Of a stretch of DNA of 13,613 nt, positions 1 to 6,755 are shown piece by piece; position 1 is the first letter of the stretch, and every line of letters begins with the position of its first letter. The notes below the pieces were generated by a model that saw only the letters and a list, made by a program, of their open reading frames with translations, had not been told where the DNA came from and made no database searches. The stretch is from Rickettsiales bacterium (GTDB taxonomy: Bacteria > Pseudomonadota > Alphaproteobacteria > Rickettsiales > Deianiraeaceae): positions 1 through 13,613 of the forward strand of contig CANCKZ010000005.1 of assembly GCA_947378695.1 (NCBI GenBank), given 5' to 3'. The translations under genes and the position numbers were made by a program.

Positions 1-597
1 ACATTTGAAGATTTCCAAACGGGAATTATGATTAATGTCGTTCAAGGGGAGCGAGACATAGCCAGCGATTGCCGCTCTCTTGCAAAATTTGAACTTAAAG
101 GAATTACGCCGGCAAAGGCAGGTATGGTAAAGGTTTCTATCAAATTTTCATTGGACGAAAACGCCATTCTTTCCGTAGAATCTTGGGAAGAAGACACAAA
201 TGAAGAAATTCTTGCCAAAAATTCAATACAAGTTAAACCATCATATGGCATAGCCGGCGATGAAATTCGTGCAATGCTTGTTGATGCCATAAAAAACGCA
301 CAGGTTGATATTGAAAACAAGCTGTTAATTGATGCCACAATTGATGCTCAAAACATAATAAAACTCGTCAACGATGCCCTCACAGACTCCCACATCGCCC
401 ACCAAAACGAACTTCAAAACATTCATAAAGTGTTGCAGTTGTTAGAGGAAGCAATCGTGGAAAAAAATCGTGGAAAAATCGACGACCTTGCCAAAGAACT
501 TGATACAACCGCCAAAGATTTTGTCGAACGCCGAACCGCTTGGTATCTAAATCAATATACTTCGGGGAAATTTGTCGATGAAATTGCCCTTGATTAA
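1..597 (+). CDS. hscA: HscA, Hsp70-type Fe-S cluster assembly chaperone (3' part)
   Basis: The reading frame is open from base 1, so the gene begins outside the window; 198 C-terminal residues are visible. They cover the end of the substrate-binding domain and the helical lid. The stretch VVQGERDIASDCRSLAKFEL (from base 37) and the later KPSYG match HscA better than DnaK, which lacks the DCRSL element. HscA is the ATP-dependent chaperone that, with HscB, helps IscU release Fe-S clusters in the cytoplasm. The C-terminus (KDFVERR, then a short acidic tail ending in ALD) resembles the end of HscA and lacks the long acidic tail of DnaK. The usual downstream partner fdx (ferredoxin) is absent: the next gene is rpsJ, 99 bases on. 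HscA rather than DnaK is a motif-based call from memory of the family. Confidence 0.88.
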   Translation, partial: TFEDFQTGIMINVVQGERDIASDCRSLAKFELKGITPAKAGMVKVSIKFSLDENAILSVESWEEDTNEEILAKNSIQVKPSYGIAGDEIRAMLVDAIKNAQVDIENKLLIDATIDAQNIIKLVNDALTDSHIAHQNELQNIHKVLQLLEEAIVEKNRGKIDDLAKELDTTAKDFVERRTAWYLNQYTSGKFVDEIALD

Positions 598-636
598 AAT
601 TAATTGCAGTATTTATCATCATTTGTAAAAAAACTC

Positions 637-670
637 TTGACATATAAAAAACTGCGGTTCAAAAGCTAAC
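637..670 (+). promoter_or_regulatory. candidate promoter upstream of the rpsJ cluster
   Basis: The 99-base gap 598-696 between hscA and rpsJ holds a perfect TTGACA (637-642), a possible -35 box. No TATAAT-like -10 box lies at the standard 16-18 bases. At 15 bases downstream is TTCAAAAGCTAAC (658-670), and a similar arrangement is found ahead of purA. No terminator for hscA and no S10-leader-like hairpin is obvious in the gap. The position before a large ribosomal cluster supports a promoter here, but the -10 element is unresolved. Confidence 0.35.
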
Positions 671-696
671 AATTATTTAATGTTTAATTTAGCGTT

Positions 697-1053
697 ATGT
701 CACAAAATTCTGCTCGTGAAACAAAGGAGAGTATCCTTAAGCGTGGTAATATCCGAATCCGCTTTTCTGCTTTTGATAGCAAACTACTTGATAAATCAAT
801 CACACAAATTGTCAACCACATTAAGCGCGTTGGTGGTGTTGTTAAAGGTCCAATTCCTTTGCCAATCAAAATTGACAGAATTACGGTGAACAGATCTCCA
901 CATGTGAACAAAAAATCAATGGAGCAATTCGAAATTCGTAAATTCAGAAGACTTATTGAAATTGTCAATGTTTCTCAAGAAATTACAGAACAATTGTCAA
1001 ATATTGATCTTCCAGCAGGTATCGACGCTGAAATCAAGCTAAACAACAAATAA
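697..1053 (+). CDS. rpsJ: 30S ribosomal protein S10
   Basis: S10 of the small-subunit head, also the NusE antitermination partner. Diagnostic parts are IRIRFSAFD (residues 19-27), KGPIPLPIKIDRITVNRSPH (about 50-69) and QFEIRKFRRLIEIV (about 77-90). At 118 residues it is longer than the usual 102-105; the excess is about 15 N-terminal residues before the conserved NIRIR. The start is the only in-frame ATG upstream of the conserved part and has no Shine-Dalgarno sequence. The best AAGGAG-like run in the area (724-729) lies inside the gene, followed in frame only by ATC at 733, so a shorter start cannot be excluded. It is the first gene of the S10 cluster; rplC follows after 23 bases. Confidence 0.96.
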   Translation: MSQNSARETKESILKRGNIRIRFSAFDSKLLDKSITQIVNHIKRVGGVVKGPIPLPIKIDRITVNRSPHVNKKSMEQFEIRKFRRLIEIVNVSQEITEQLSNIDLPAGIDAEIKLNNK

Positions 1054-1076
1054 TCCAAATAATTAAGTTAATAATA

Positions 1077-1778
1077 ATGTCCACAGCTTTTAGAATGTCT
1101 CTTCTTGGTAAGAAGATTGGAATGACTCAGTTGAAGTCCGCTTCCGGAGCAGTTATCCCAGTAACACTTGTTCAAATTCTTGAACACGATGTTTTTGGTG
1201 TAAAAACAATGTCAAAAGACGGCTATAACGCCGTAATCCTTAGTGCAGGTGATGTTGTTAAGGAAAAAAATGTTTCAAAACCCCAATTGGCACAATACCA
1301 AAAACTTGGTATCCCAGCACGCAGACACATTTTCGAAGTTCGTGTTGAATCTGACAAGCCATTGAAATCTTGCGAGAAAATCGAAGAATCCGTTATCGCT
1401 TCTGCGGAAGGAAGGTATGTCGATGTTTCAGGCACAAGTATTGGTAAAGGTTTTGCAGGTCCAATGAAACGCTGGAACTTTGCAGGTCTTGAAGCTTCGC
1501 ACGGTGTATCGGTATCACACAGATCGCACGGTTCAACTGGTCAAAGACAAGATCCTGGTCGTGTATTCAAAGGAAAACACATGGCTGGTCACATGGGTGA
1601 CACAACAATCACTACACAAAACCTTCAAATCGTTCACATTGACCACGAACTTGGAGTTGTAGCAATTCACGGTGCCGTTCCTGGACACAAAAACTCTTAT
1701 GTGTTCATCAACGATGCTATCAAAATGGGAAGACTTTCGTCTTTTGCAAAATTAAATAATGTTAATTTAGTATTCTAG
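1077..1778 (+). CDS. rplC: 50S ribosomal protein L3
   Basis: L3 is a primary 23S rRNA-binding protein needed early in 50S assembly. The N-terminal LLGKKIGMTQ (residues 9-18) and the central HGVSVSHRSHGSTGQRQDPG block with VFKGKHMAGHMGD behind it are the family signature. Gln in SHRSHGSTGQ is the residue methylated by PrmB in E. coli. Length 233 residues is close to that of alphaproteobacterial L3. The ATG at 1077 gives six residues before a second Met (1095); neither has a Shine-Dalgarno sequence, and the second start would better match the usual short L3 N-terminus. rplD begins 2 bases after the stop. Confidence 0.97.
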   Translation: MSTAFRMSLLGKKIGMTQLKSASGAVIPVTLVQILEHDVFGVKTMSKDGYNAVILSAGDVVKEKNVSKPQLAQYQKLGIPARRHIFEVRVESDKPLKSCEKIEESVIASAEGRYVDVSGTSIGKGFAGPMKRWNFAGLEASHGVSVSHRSHGSTGQRQDPGRVFKGKHMAGHMGDTTITTQNLQIVHIDHELGVVAIHGAVPGHKNSYVFINDAIKMGRLSSFAKLNNVNLVF

Positions 1779-1780
1779 AA

Positions 1781-2407
1781 ATGTCTATTTCAGTTATAAG
1801 CTTTGAAACTAAAAAAGAGGTTGCGTCTATCGAATCTCCAAACTTCATCGAAAAATACAAAGATGCAGATACACAATCTATATCTCGTATAAACTACATA
1901 TCAAAAAAAATATCATTCATCAAAAAAGCCTCAACAAAAGGTATTTCTGATGTTTCTGGTACAACAAAAAAACCGTTCAAACAAAAAGGAACAGGTAATG
2001 CTCGTCAAGGTTCATTGCGTTCTCCACAATACAGAGGTGGTGGAATTATCTTTGGTCCAAAACCAATTACTGCAACATACAAAATCAACAAAAAAGAAAA
2101 AGTTCACGCTAAAAAAGTGTTGATCTCAAAGCTTTTTGCTGCTGGTTGCATCACAATTGTTGACGAAATCAAACTTCCTTCATTCAGAACACAAGAAGCT
2201 ATCAAGGCGGTTAAAAATCTTGGTTTGACTGGTTCAATTGCAATGATTCACAACAACGAAATTTCATACGAAGGTCTAAAATCCATCTCAAACATTCCTT
2301 ATGTTGGAGCATATTCATCGGATTCATTCCACATATATGAAATCGTAAAGTACGACAACATCGTGTTCACACGCAGTGCTTTTGAAAAATTTACACAAGT
2401 TTTATAA
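1781..2407 (+). CDS. rplD: 50S ribosomal protein L4
   Basis: L4 lines the peptide exit tunnel through a long extended loop. That loop is recognised here as KQKGTGNARQGSLRSPQYRG, about residues 67-86, followed by GGIIFGPKP. Length 208 residues is typical. The gene starts 2 bases after the rplC stop with no ribosome-binding motif, which suggests translational coupling to rplC. In E. coli L4 also represses its own operon through the S10 leader; no comparable leader is evident upstream of rpsJ here. rplW follows after 5 bases. Confidence 0.97.
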   Translation: MSISVISFETKKEVASIESPNFIEKYKDADTQSISRINYISKKISFIKKASTKGISDVSGTTKKPFKQKGTGNARQGSLRSPQYRGGGIIFGPKPITATYKINKKEKVHAKKVLISKLFAAGCITIVDEIKLPSFRTQEAIKAVKNLGLTGSIAMIHNNEISYEGLKSISNIPYVGAYSSDSFHIYEIVKYDNIVFTRSAFEKFTQVL

Positions 2408-2412
2408 TAATT

Positions 2413-2700
2413 ATGTCAGAATTCTACGCACTGGTAAAGCAGGAAATTAACACGGAAAAGAGCCAAAACGCTCTTGAGCAAGCAAATGTGAGAACATTCA
2501 TCGCACTTCCTGTTGTAAGAAAAAAAGAAATCGAGAGTGCCTTCGTTCTTTCGTTTGGTTATAAGCCTGAAAAAATTAATATCTTGACTTTTTCAAAAAT
2601 CATTGCCAACAAACGCAACAGAACAACAAGAGTTGTGAGAATGAAGAAAGTCTTTATATTCCTTCCAAAGGGTAAAGATTTAACACTTATAATCAAGTAA
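2413..2700 (+). CDS. rplW: 50S ribosomal protein L23
   Basis: L23 sits at the tunnel exit and docks trigger factor and SRP. Although divergent, the 95-residue protein keeps the family outline: INTEKSQNALE near residues 13-23, a central AFVLSFGYKPEKINIL segment and a basic NKRNRTTR loop before the last beta strand. Identity is strengthened by its place between rplD and rplB, where rplW lies in almost all bacteria. The start ATG follows the rplD stop by 5 bases in an AT-only leader (TAATT) with no Shine-Dalgarno sequence. Confidence 0.93.
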   Translation: MSEFYALVKQEINTEKSQNALEQANVRTFIALPVVRKKEIESAFVLSFGYKPEKINILTFSKIIANKRNRTTRVVRMKKVFIFLPKGKDLTLIIK

Positions 2701-2714
2701 ATATTAGGTAAAAC

Positions 2715-3542
2715 ATGTTGAAACATTCGAAACCAGTAACAAGCAGCACAAGATTTTTAGTGCAAGTTGATACAAAAAAATACATAACAGCTACGGAGCC
2801 ATACAAACCTCTGACATCTCCGCTTAAATCGGCAAATGGTCGTGACTCATTCGGTCACATTTCATGTCGTCATAAGTCTGGTGGTCACAAGAAGTTGTAC
2901 AGACACATCAGCTTTAAAAGAGCATTCTTTGGTGATGCAGTTATTAAAACAATTGAATACGATCCAAATCGTAACTGTTTCATTTCATTGATTGAAAACA
3001 CAGACAAATCACACGAATACATCTTGACTTTCCAAGGTGCACAAGTTGGTAACAAAATTACATCGTCAGTCAACGAGTGCGATTTCACAGCTGGTAACAC
3101 AATGCCTTTGAAATACATTCCTCTTGGTTTAAATATTCACAATGTTGAATTGAAGCCAAAAGCTGGTGGTAAAATGGTAAGATCTGCTGGTAATTTTGCA
3201 ACTCTTATTTCAAAAGATGATGACAAAGCCATGCTTCGTATGCCATCTGGCGAGATTCGCTATGTTTCGCTAGAATGTTTCGCAACAGTTGGTGAAGTTT
3301 CAAACCCTGATCACAAAAACATCGTCTACGGAAAAGCTGGTAGAAAAAGATGGCTTGGTATTCGTCCAACCGTTCGTGGTGTGGCGATGAACCCTGTTGA
3401 TCACCCGCACGGTGGTGGTGAAGGTAAAACCGGTACTGGTGGAACACCTGTTACTCCATGGGGTAAGCCAACAAAAGGTTACAGAACTCGTAAGAGAAAC
3501 AAAATCACAAATAAATTCATCGTAAAAAAGCGTAGTAAATAA
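2715..3542 (+). CDS. rplB: 50S ribosomal protein L2
   Basis: L2 is a core 23S rRNA-binding protein next to the peptidyl transferase centre. The C-terminal signature VRGVAMNPVDHPHGGGEG is intact; the essential His of DHPHGGG (E. coli His229) falls at about residue 230. Also present are RHKSGGHKKLYR (about 52-63), YDPNRN, and a basic tail ending in FIVKKRSK. Length 275 residues compares with 273 in E. coli. AGG at 2707-2709, 5 bases before the start codon, is one of the few hints of a ribosome-binding site in the window, and it is weak. Gly codons are mostly GGT, a highly-expressed-gene pattern. Confidence 0.98.
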   Translation: MLKHSKPVTSSTRFLVQVDTKKYITATEPYKPLTSPLKSANGRDSFGHISCRHKSGGHKKLYRHISFKRAFFGDAVIKTIEYDPNRNCFISLIENTDKSHEYILTFQGAQVGNKITSSVNECDFTAGNTMPLKYIPLGLNIHNVELKPKAGGKMVRSAGNFATLISKDDDKAMLRMPSGEIRYVSLECFATVGEVSNPDHKNIVYGKAGRKRWLGIRPTVRGVAMNPVDHPHGGGEGKTGTGGTPVTPWGKPTKGYRTRKRNKITNKFIVKKRSK

Positions 3543-3552
3543 TAATTGAAAT

Positions 3553-3840
3553 ATGGCTTCAAGATCTCAAAAAAAACCTCCATTTATCAATCTAAGTCTT
3601 CTAAAAAAAGTATTTAGATTGAAAAACAGACACGGTGCAACGGTAAAAACTTACTCTCGCGCATCAACAATCACACCTGATATGGTTGGTCTGATAATCG
3701 CTGTTCACAATGGCAAACAATTCATTAGCGTTGCAGTGACAGAGGACAAGGTTGGACACAAACTTGGTGAATTTTCACCAACAAGAAAAGCACCTGTTCA
3801 CAAAGTAAAAGTGAATGCAAAATTAAGTAATGGTAAATAG
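3553..3840 (+). CDS. rpsS: 30S ribosomal protein S19
   Basis: S19 lies in the 30S head and contacts S13 and 16S rRNA. Conserved parts are [20 protein letters not shown] (about residues 36-55) and [13 protein letters not shown] (about 67-79). The N-terminus reads RSQKKPPF where the family usually has RSLKKGPF, so one conserved Gly is Pro here. Length 95 residues is normal. The leader TTGAAATATGG has no Shine-Dalgarno sequence; GAAATATGG also marks the start of rpsC. The gene sits 10 bases after rplB and 3 bases before rplV, in normal S10-operon order. Confidence 0.97.
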   Translation: MASRSQKKPPFINLSLLKKVFRLKNRHGATVKTYSRASTITPDMVGLIIAVHNGKQFISVAVTEDKVGHKLGEFSPTRKAPVHKVKVNAKLSNGK

Positions 3841-3843
3841 TAT

Positions 3844-4179
3844 ATGACAACAGCAACATTAAGTAGGGCACAAATCAGCCACAGAAAACTTGCATTAGGT
3901 GCAAATTTGGTTAGGAATATGAAAGCATCTGACGCAGTATTAACTCTGTCGTTTCAGGTTCAAAAATCTTGTCAACTTATTCACAAGCTATTGCTTTCTG
4001 CGATTGCAAATGCGGAAAATAACCACAATATCGATCCAGACTCGCTTGTAATTGACATTATCAATGTTGGTCCGGCTACTCGCTTGAAAAGATTCCACGC
4101 AAGAGGAAGAGGTCGTTCTGCACCAGTTCGTAAGCACTATTCGAACATAACAATTACTTTAAAATCACAAACTAATTAA
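3844..4179 (+). CDS. rplV: 50S ribosomal protein L22
   Basis: L22 contributes the second long hairpin in the peptide exit tunnel. The 111 residues contain the N-terminal helix region with RAQISHRKLALGANLVR, the AIANAENNHNID segment (about 54-65), and the hairpin and C-terminal strand GPATRLKRFHARGRGRSAPV (about 77-96), which is the family signature. Only three bases (TAT) separate it from the rpsS stop, so translation is probably coupled. No Shine-Dalgarno sequence is visible. rpsC follows after 7 bases. Confidence 0.97.
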   Translation: MTTATLSRAQISHRKLALGANLVRNMKASDAVLTLSFQVQKSCQLIHKLLLSAIANAENNHNIDPDSLVIDIINVGPATRLKRFHARGRGRSAPVRKHYSNITITLKSQTN

Positions 4180-4186
4180 ACGAAAT

Positions 4187-4801
4187 ATGGGTCAGAAGGT
4201 TAATCCTATTGCTTTTAGAATACAAGTAAGCAACAATTGGAATTCAAAGTGGTTTTCAGAGAAAAATTACGCAATCAATGTTCAACAAGATATCATCATT
4301 CAAGATTTCTTCAAAACACTTGAAAAGCCGTACTTAATTCACAATGTTACAATCGACAGAGTTGTCAACAGAATTTCAATTACAGTTCACACAAGTAAGC
4401 CGGGTTTTTTTGTAAAAAAAGCACTTGGTGGTATTGAAAAAATTGTTGAAAAACTTCAACAAATCACAGGGAAAAAAGTTTCTCTAAATGTTGTTGATGT
4501 TAAATCTCCAATGCTTTCTGCAAAACTTGTTGCTATTAGCATCGCTGCTCAAATTGAACGCCGTGCTTCGCATGTTAGAGTTGTGAAAAAAACGCTTACA
4601 GATGTTATGCACTACGGTGCCGCTGGTATTAAAATTATGTGCTCAGGAAGATTAGCAGGTGCTGAGATTGCCCGCTCTGAAACATACAAAGAAGGCACAG
4701 TTCCATTGCACACAATTCGTGCAAAAATTGACTACGCACTAATTGAAGCACACACAACATACGGTGTTATTGGTATTAAAGTTTGGATTTCTAATAAATA
4801 A
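4187..4801 (+). CDS. rpsC: 30S ribosomal protein S3 with altered KH loop
   Basis: S3 forms part of the mRNA entry site. Clear family blocks are MGQKVNP at the start, SGRLAGAEIAR (about residues 153-163), EGTVPLHTIRAKIDYA and EAHTTYGVIGIKVWI at the end. The type II KH domain is unusual. Where E. coli has PGIVIGKKGEDVEKL, this protein has PGFFVKKALGGIEKI (72-86), so the GKKG loop aligns without gaps to KKAL and the GxxG motif is lost. By hand alignment, E. coli helicase-site residues Arg131/Arg132/Lys135 correspond to Val130/Arg131/Lys134. At 204 residues it lacks most of the C-terminal tail of the 233-residue E. coli protein. The frame is uninterrupted and the flanking parts are well conserved, so it should be functional. 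Confidence 0.96.
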   Translation: MGQKVNPIAFRIQVSNNWNSKWFSEKNYAINVQQDIIIQDFFKTLEKPYLIHNVTIDRVVNRISITVHTSKPGFFVKKALGGIEKIVEKLQQITGKKVSLNVVDVKSPMLSAKLVAISIAAQIERRASHVRVVKKTLTDVMHYGAAGIKIMCSGRLAGAEIARSETYKEGTVPLHTIRAKIDYALIEAHTTYGVIGIKVWISNK

Positions 4802-4813
4802 TTATAAAAATAT

Positions 4814-5239
4814 ATGCAACCGGCAAGAACAAAATATAGAAAGTTTCGCAAGGTAATTCCTTCAAACATCGCTACATCTGGTCACTCAGTATCATTTGGT
4901 GAATACGCAATTAAAGCGGTAACATCTGGGCGTGTAACTGGAAAACAAATCGAAACAGTTCGTCGTATTCTAGCGAAAAAAATTAAAAAAACAGGAAGAA
5001 TTATCATCAGAATCTTCCCGCACTTGCCCGTAACTCAAAAACCGATCGGTGTTCGTATGGGAGGTGGTAAAGGTGGTGTTGAATTCTATGTTGCATCTGT
5101 TGCTGCTGGAACTGTTATGTTCGAAATGGACGGAATCAGTGCTGAGGACGCAAAAGAGCTTTTCACACAAGTAAAACACAAAATGCCTGTTGAATGTTCT
5201 CTTGTTAAAAGAAGATTTTCTGCAATTTCAGAAGAGTAA
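4814..5239 (+). CDS. rplP: 50S ribosomal protein L16
   Basis: L16 binds 23S rRNA near the A site and is assembled late. Evidence is MQPARTKYRKFRK at the start (usual MLQPKRTKFRK), VSFGEYAIKA, QIETVRRI, RIFPHLPVTQKPIGVRMGGG and FEMDG. Arg in VRMGGGKG corresponds to the E. coli residue that is hydroxylated by RoxA (YcfD). Length 141 residues is about the usual 136-138 plus a short tail. The 12-base AT-only gap upstream has no ribosome-binding motif. It is the last ribosomal gene here: rpmC and rpsQ, which normally follow, are replaced by pth 10 bases on. Confidence 0.97.
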   Translation: MQPARTKYRKFRKVIPSNIATSGHSVSFGEYAIKAVTSGRVTGKQIETVRRILAKKIKKTGRIIIRIFPHLPVTQKPIGVRMGGGKGGVEFYVASVAAGTVMFEMDGISAEDAKELFTQVKHKMPVECSLVKRRFSAISEE

Positions 5240-5249
5240 TACCTGAGCC

Positions 5250-5825
5250 ATGTCCACATTTCTTTTTGTTGGACTTGGTAACCATGGGTCAAAATACGAA
5301 AAAACTTTCCATAATGCGGGCTTCATTTGCATTGAGCAAATTCTTGAAGCCTTAGCAAAATCTCAAATTCAGTGGCTTGAAAAATACTCAGGTCTGCACT
5401 GCACAATTTCCGTTGGTCGCGATAAAATCATTTTCATCAAGCCGCAAACATACATGAATAATTCCGGAATTTGCGTGACGCAATTTAAGAATTTTTTCAA
5501 GATCGACAACGATAACATTTTTGTTTTTCACGATGACATCGACCTCAAATCCACGCAAGTCAAGTTCAAAAAGGGGGGAGGACACGCCGGTCACAACGGT
5601 TTGAAATCGCTTGATGCCCACATTGGGAATGATTATCACCGCATTCGCCTTGGAGTTGGTCGCCCGCCGGAGGGTTTTGATGTCGCAAATTTTGTGCTTT
5701 CGCAAATGAAAAACGACGAAATTTATGCAATTGAAAAAATTTCAAATTTAATTTTAAACAATTTAATTTTTTTACTTGAAAAAAAATTTTCCTTGTTACA
5801 AGAAAAAATAAATTCTAATTTTTGA
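5250..5825 (+). CDS. pth: peptidyl-tRNA hydrolase
   Basis: Pth cleaves the ester bond of peptidyl-tRNAs that drop off ribosomes, recycling tRNA in the cytoplasm. Active-site residues line up with E. coli Asn10, His20, Asn68, Asp93 and Asn114: Asn11 in VGLGN, His21 in TFHNAG, YMNNSG (68-73), Asp95 in HDDIDL, and Asn116 in GGGHAGHNGL. One deviation is GLGNHG, where the family nearly always has GLGNPG (Pro to His at residue 12). Length 191 is normal. The C-terminal part is rich in Asn, Ile, Leu and Lys and is AT-biased. The gene starts 10 bases after rplP and ends 6 bases before parA, so it is probably cotranscribed with both; its usual companion rplY is not here. Confidence 0.95.
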   Translation: MSTFLFVGLGNHGSKYEKTFHNAGFICIEQILEALAKSQIQWLEKYSGLHCTISVGRDKIIFIKPQTYMNNSGICVTQFKNFFKIDNDNIFVFHDDIDLKSTQVKFKKGGGHAGHNGLKSLDAHIGNDYHRIRLGVGRPPEGFDVANFVLSQMKNDEIYAIEKISNLILNNLIFLLEKKFSLLQEKINSNF

Positions 5826-5831
5826 AGCCTT

Positions 5832-6755
5832 ATGTCTGATATCACTAGTGCAAATTTTCTTCGCAAAAGAACAAATAAATTGGTCAACGCAGTTTCAACG
5901 AAACTTCACACATCAAATGTTGCACGAGTAATCGCCTGCGTGAATCAGAAGGGTGGCGTTGGAAAAACGACAACTGTGGTGAATTTGGCGACTGCATTTT
6001 CCGCAATCGGCGCGCGAGTTCTGATCATCGATTTCGACCCACAAGGCAACGCAACAACCGCCTTTGGAATTGATAAAAGGAAGTGTCAGCAAAATATTTA
6101 CAGTGCTTTGATTGAAGGCATCAGCATTTCCAGCATCAAAATTGCGACAAACATCGGCAAACTTGATATTTTACCATCAAATGTTGACCTTTCCGCCGCA
6201 GAAATTGAGCTTGACGACATCGACAACCGTGAGTTCGTTTTGAAGCAACACATAAACCTTATTCAAGACCAATACGACTACATTTTCATCGATTGCCCGC
6301 CGTCTCTTGGGTTGTTGACGATTAACGCATTGGCGTGTGCACACTCAATTTTGATACCAGTTCAGTGCGAATTTTATGCTCTTGAAGGGTTGAGTCACCT
6401 TTTGAAAACATACCAAGCGATGAAGCGAAACTTCAATAACGACCTTGAAATTGAAGGTGCCGTTCTTACAATGTACGACAAAAGATGCGAGCAAACACAC
6501 AATATTGAGGCGGAAATTCGCTCATTCCTTGGCGATAAAGTCTACACAGCAGTGGTTCCACGCAATGTAAAACTTTCGGAGGCTCCATCTTACGGCGTTC
6601 CGGGAATTATGTATGACCTATCTTGCAGCGGTTCAGCGGGATACATCGCACTTGCAAAAGAAATGATGGCGAAAATGAACAAAGCGCAAAATTTCAAAAA
6701 CATGCAATCGCAGCAAAATGAAACATTGGGAACAAGAAAATTAAAAATTGCCTAA
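5832..6755 (+). CDS. parA: ParA, chromosome-partitioning ATPase
   Basis: ParA is the DNA-binding Walker-type ATPase that, with ParB on parS sites, segregates replicated origins. The deviant Walker A motif KGGVGKTT lies at residues 40-47 with both signature lysines (Lys40, Lys45). DFDPQGN is at 67-73, the Walker B region FIDCPPSLG at 152-160, and PRNVKLSEAPSYG in the C-terminal half. These features fit the chromosomal ParA/Soj type. About 32 residues precede the ATPase core, more than the roughly 10 typical of chromosomal ParAs; the start is the first ATG after the in-frame TGA of pth and no other ATG lies before the core. A basic and Gln/Asn-rich tail follows residue 285. parB begins at the base after the stop codon. 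Confidence 0.96.
   Translation: MSDITSANFLRKRTNKLVNAVSTKLHTSNVARVIACVNQKGGVGKTTTVVNLATAFSAIGARVLIIDFDPQGNATTAFGIDKRKCQQNIYSALIEGISISSIKIATNIGKLDILPSNVDLSAAEIELDDIDNREFVLKQHINLIQDQYDYIFIDCPPSLGLLTINALACAHSILIPVQCEFYALEGLSHLLKTYQAMKRNFNNDLEIEGAVLTMYDKRCEQTHNIEAEIRSFLGDKVYTAVVPRNVKLSEAPSYGVPGIMYDLSCSGSAGYIALAKEMMAKMNKAQNFKNMQSQQNETLGTRKLKIA
5891..5905. promoter_or_regulatory. parS-like inverted repeat inside parA (doubtful)
   Basis: AGTTTCAACGAAACT is an inverted repeat with 6-base arms around AAC. The canonical ParB target is TGTTTCACGTGAAACA, in which GTTTC and GAAAC arms are separated by four bases; here the separation is three, so the half-sites would be rotated relative to canonical parS. 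It lies within codons 20-25 of parA, a plausible place for a parS site. No perfect parS was found by eye in the window. This is a weak candidate that could be a chance palindrome. Confidence 0.2.

Noticed and set aside
1..597. DnaK as the identity of the first gene.
   Set aside because: The DCRSL element and the short C-terminal end fit HscA; DnaK would end in a longer acidic tail.
605..655. GCAGT...ACTGC pairing across the rpsJ upstream gap as a leader hairpin or terminator.
   Set aside because: The perfect core is only five pairs with a loop of about 40 bases and a mismatch in the extension; too weak to call.
713..722. CTCGTGAAAC resembles half of a parS site.
   Set aside because: Only about 12 of 16 positions match the full parS, the other half is absent, and the bases encode conserved-frame residues in rpsJ.
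733..1053. Alternative internal rpsJ start after AAGGAG.
   Set aside because: The only in-frame candidate at good spacing is ATC, a very rare start codon; ATG 697 is preferred.
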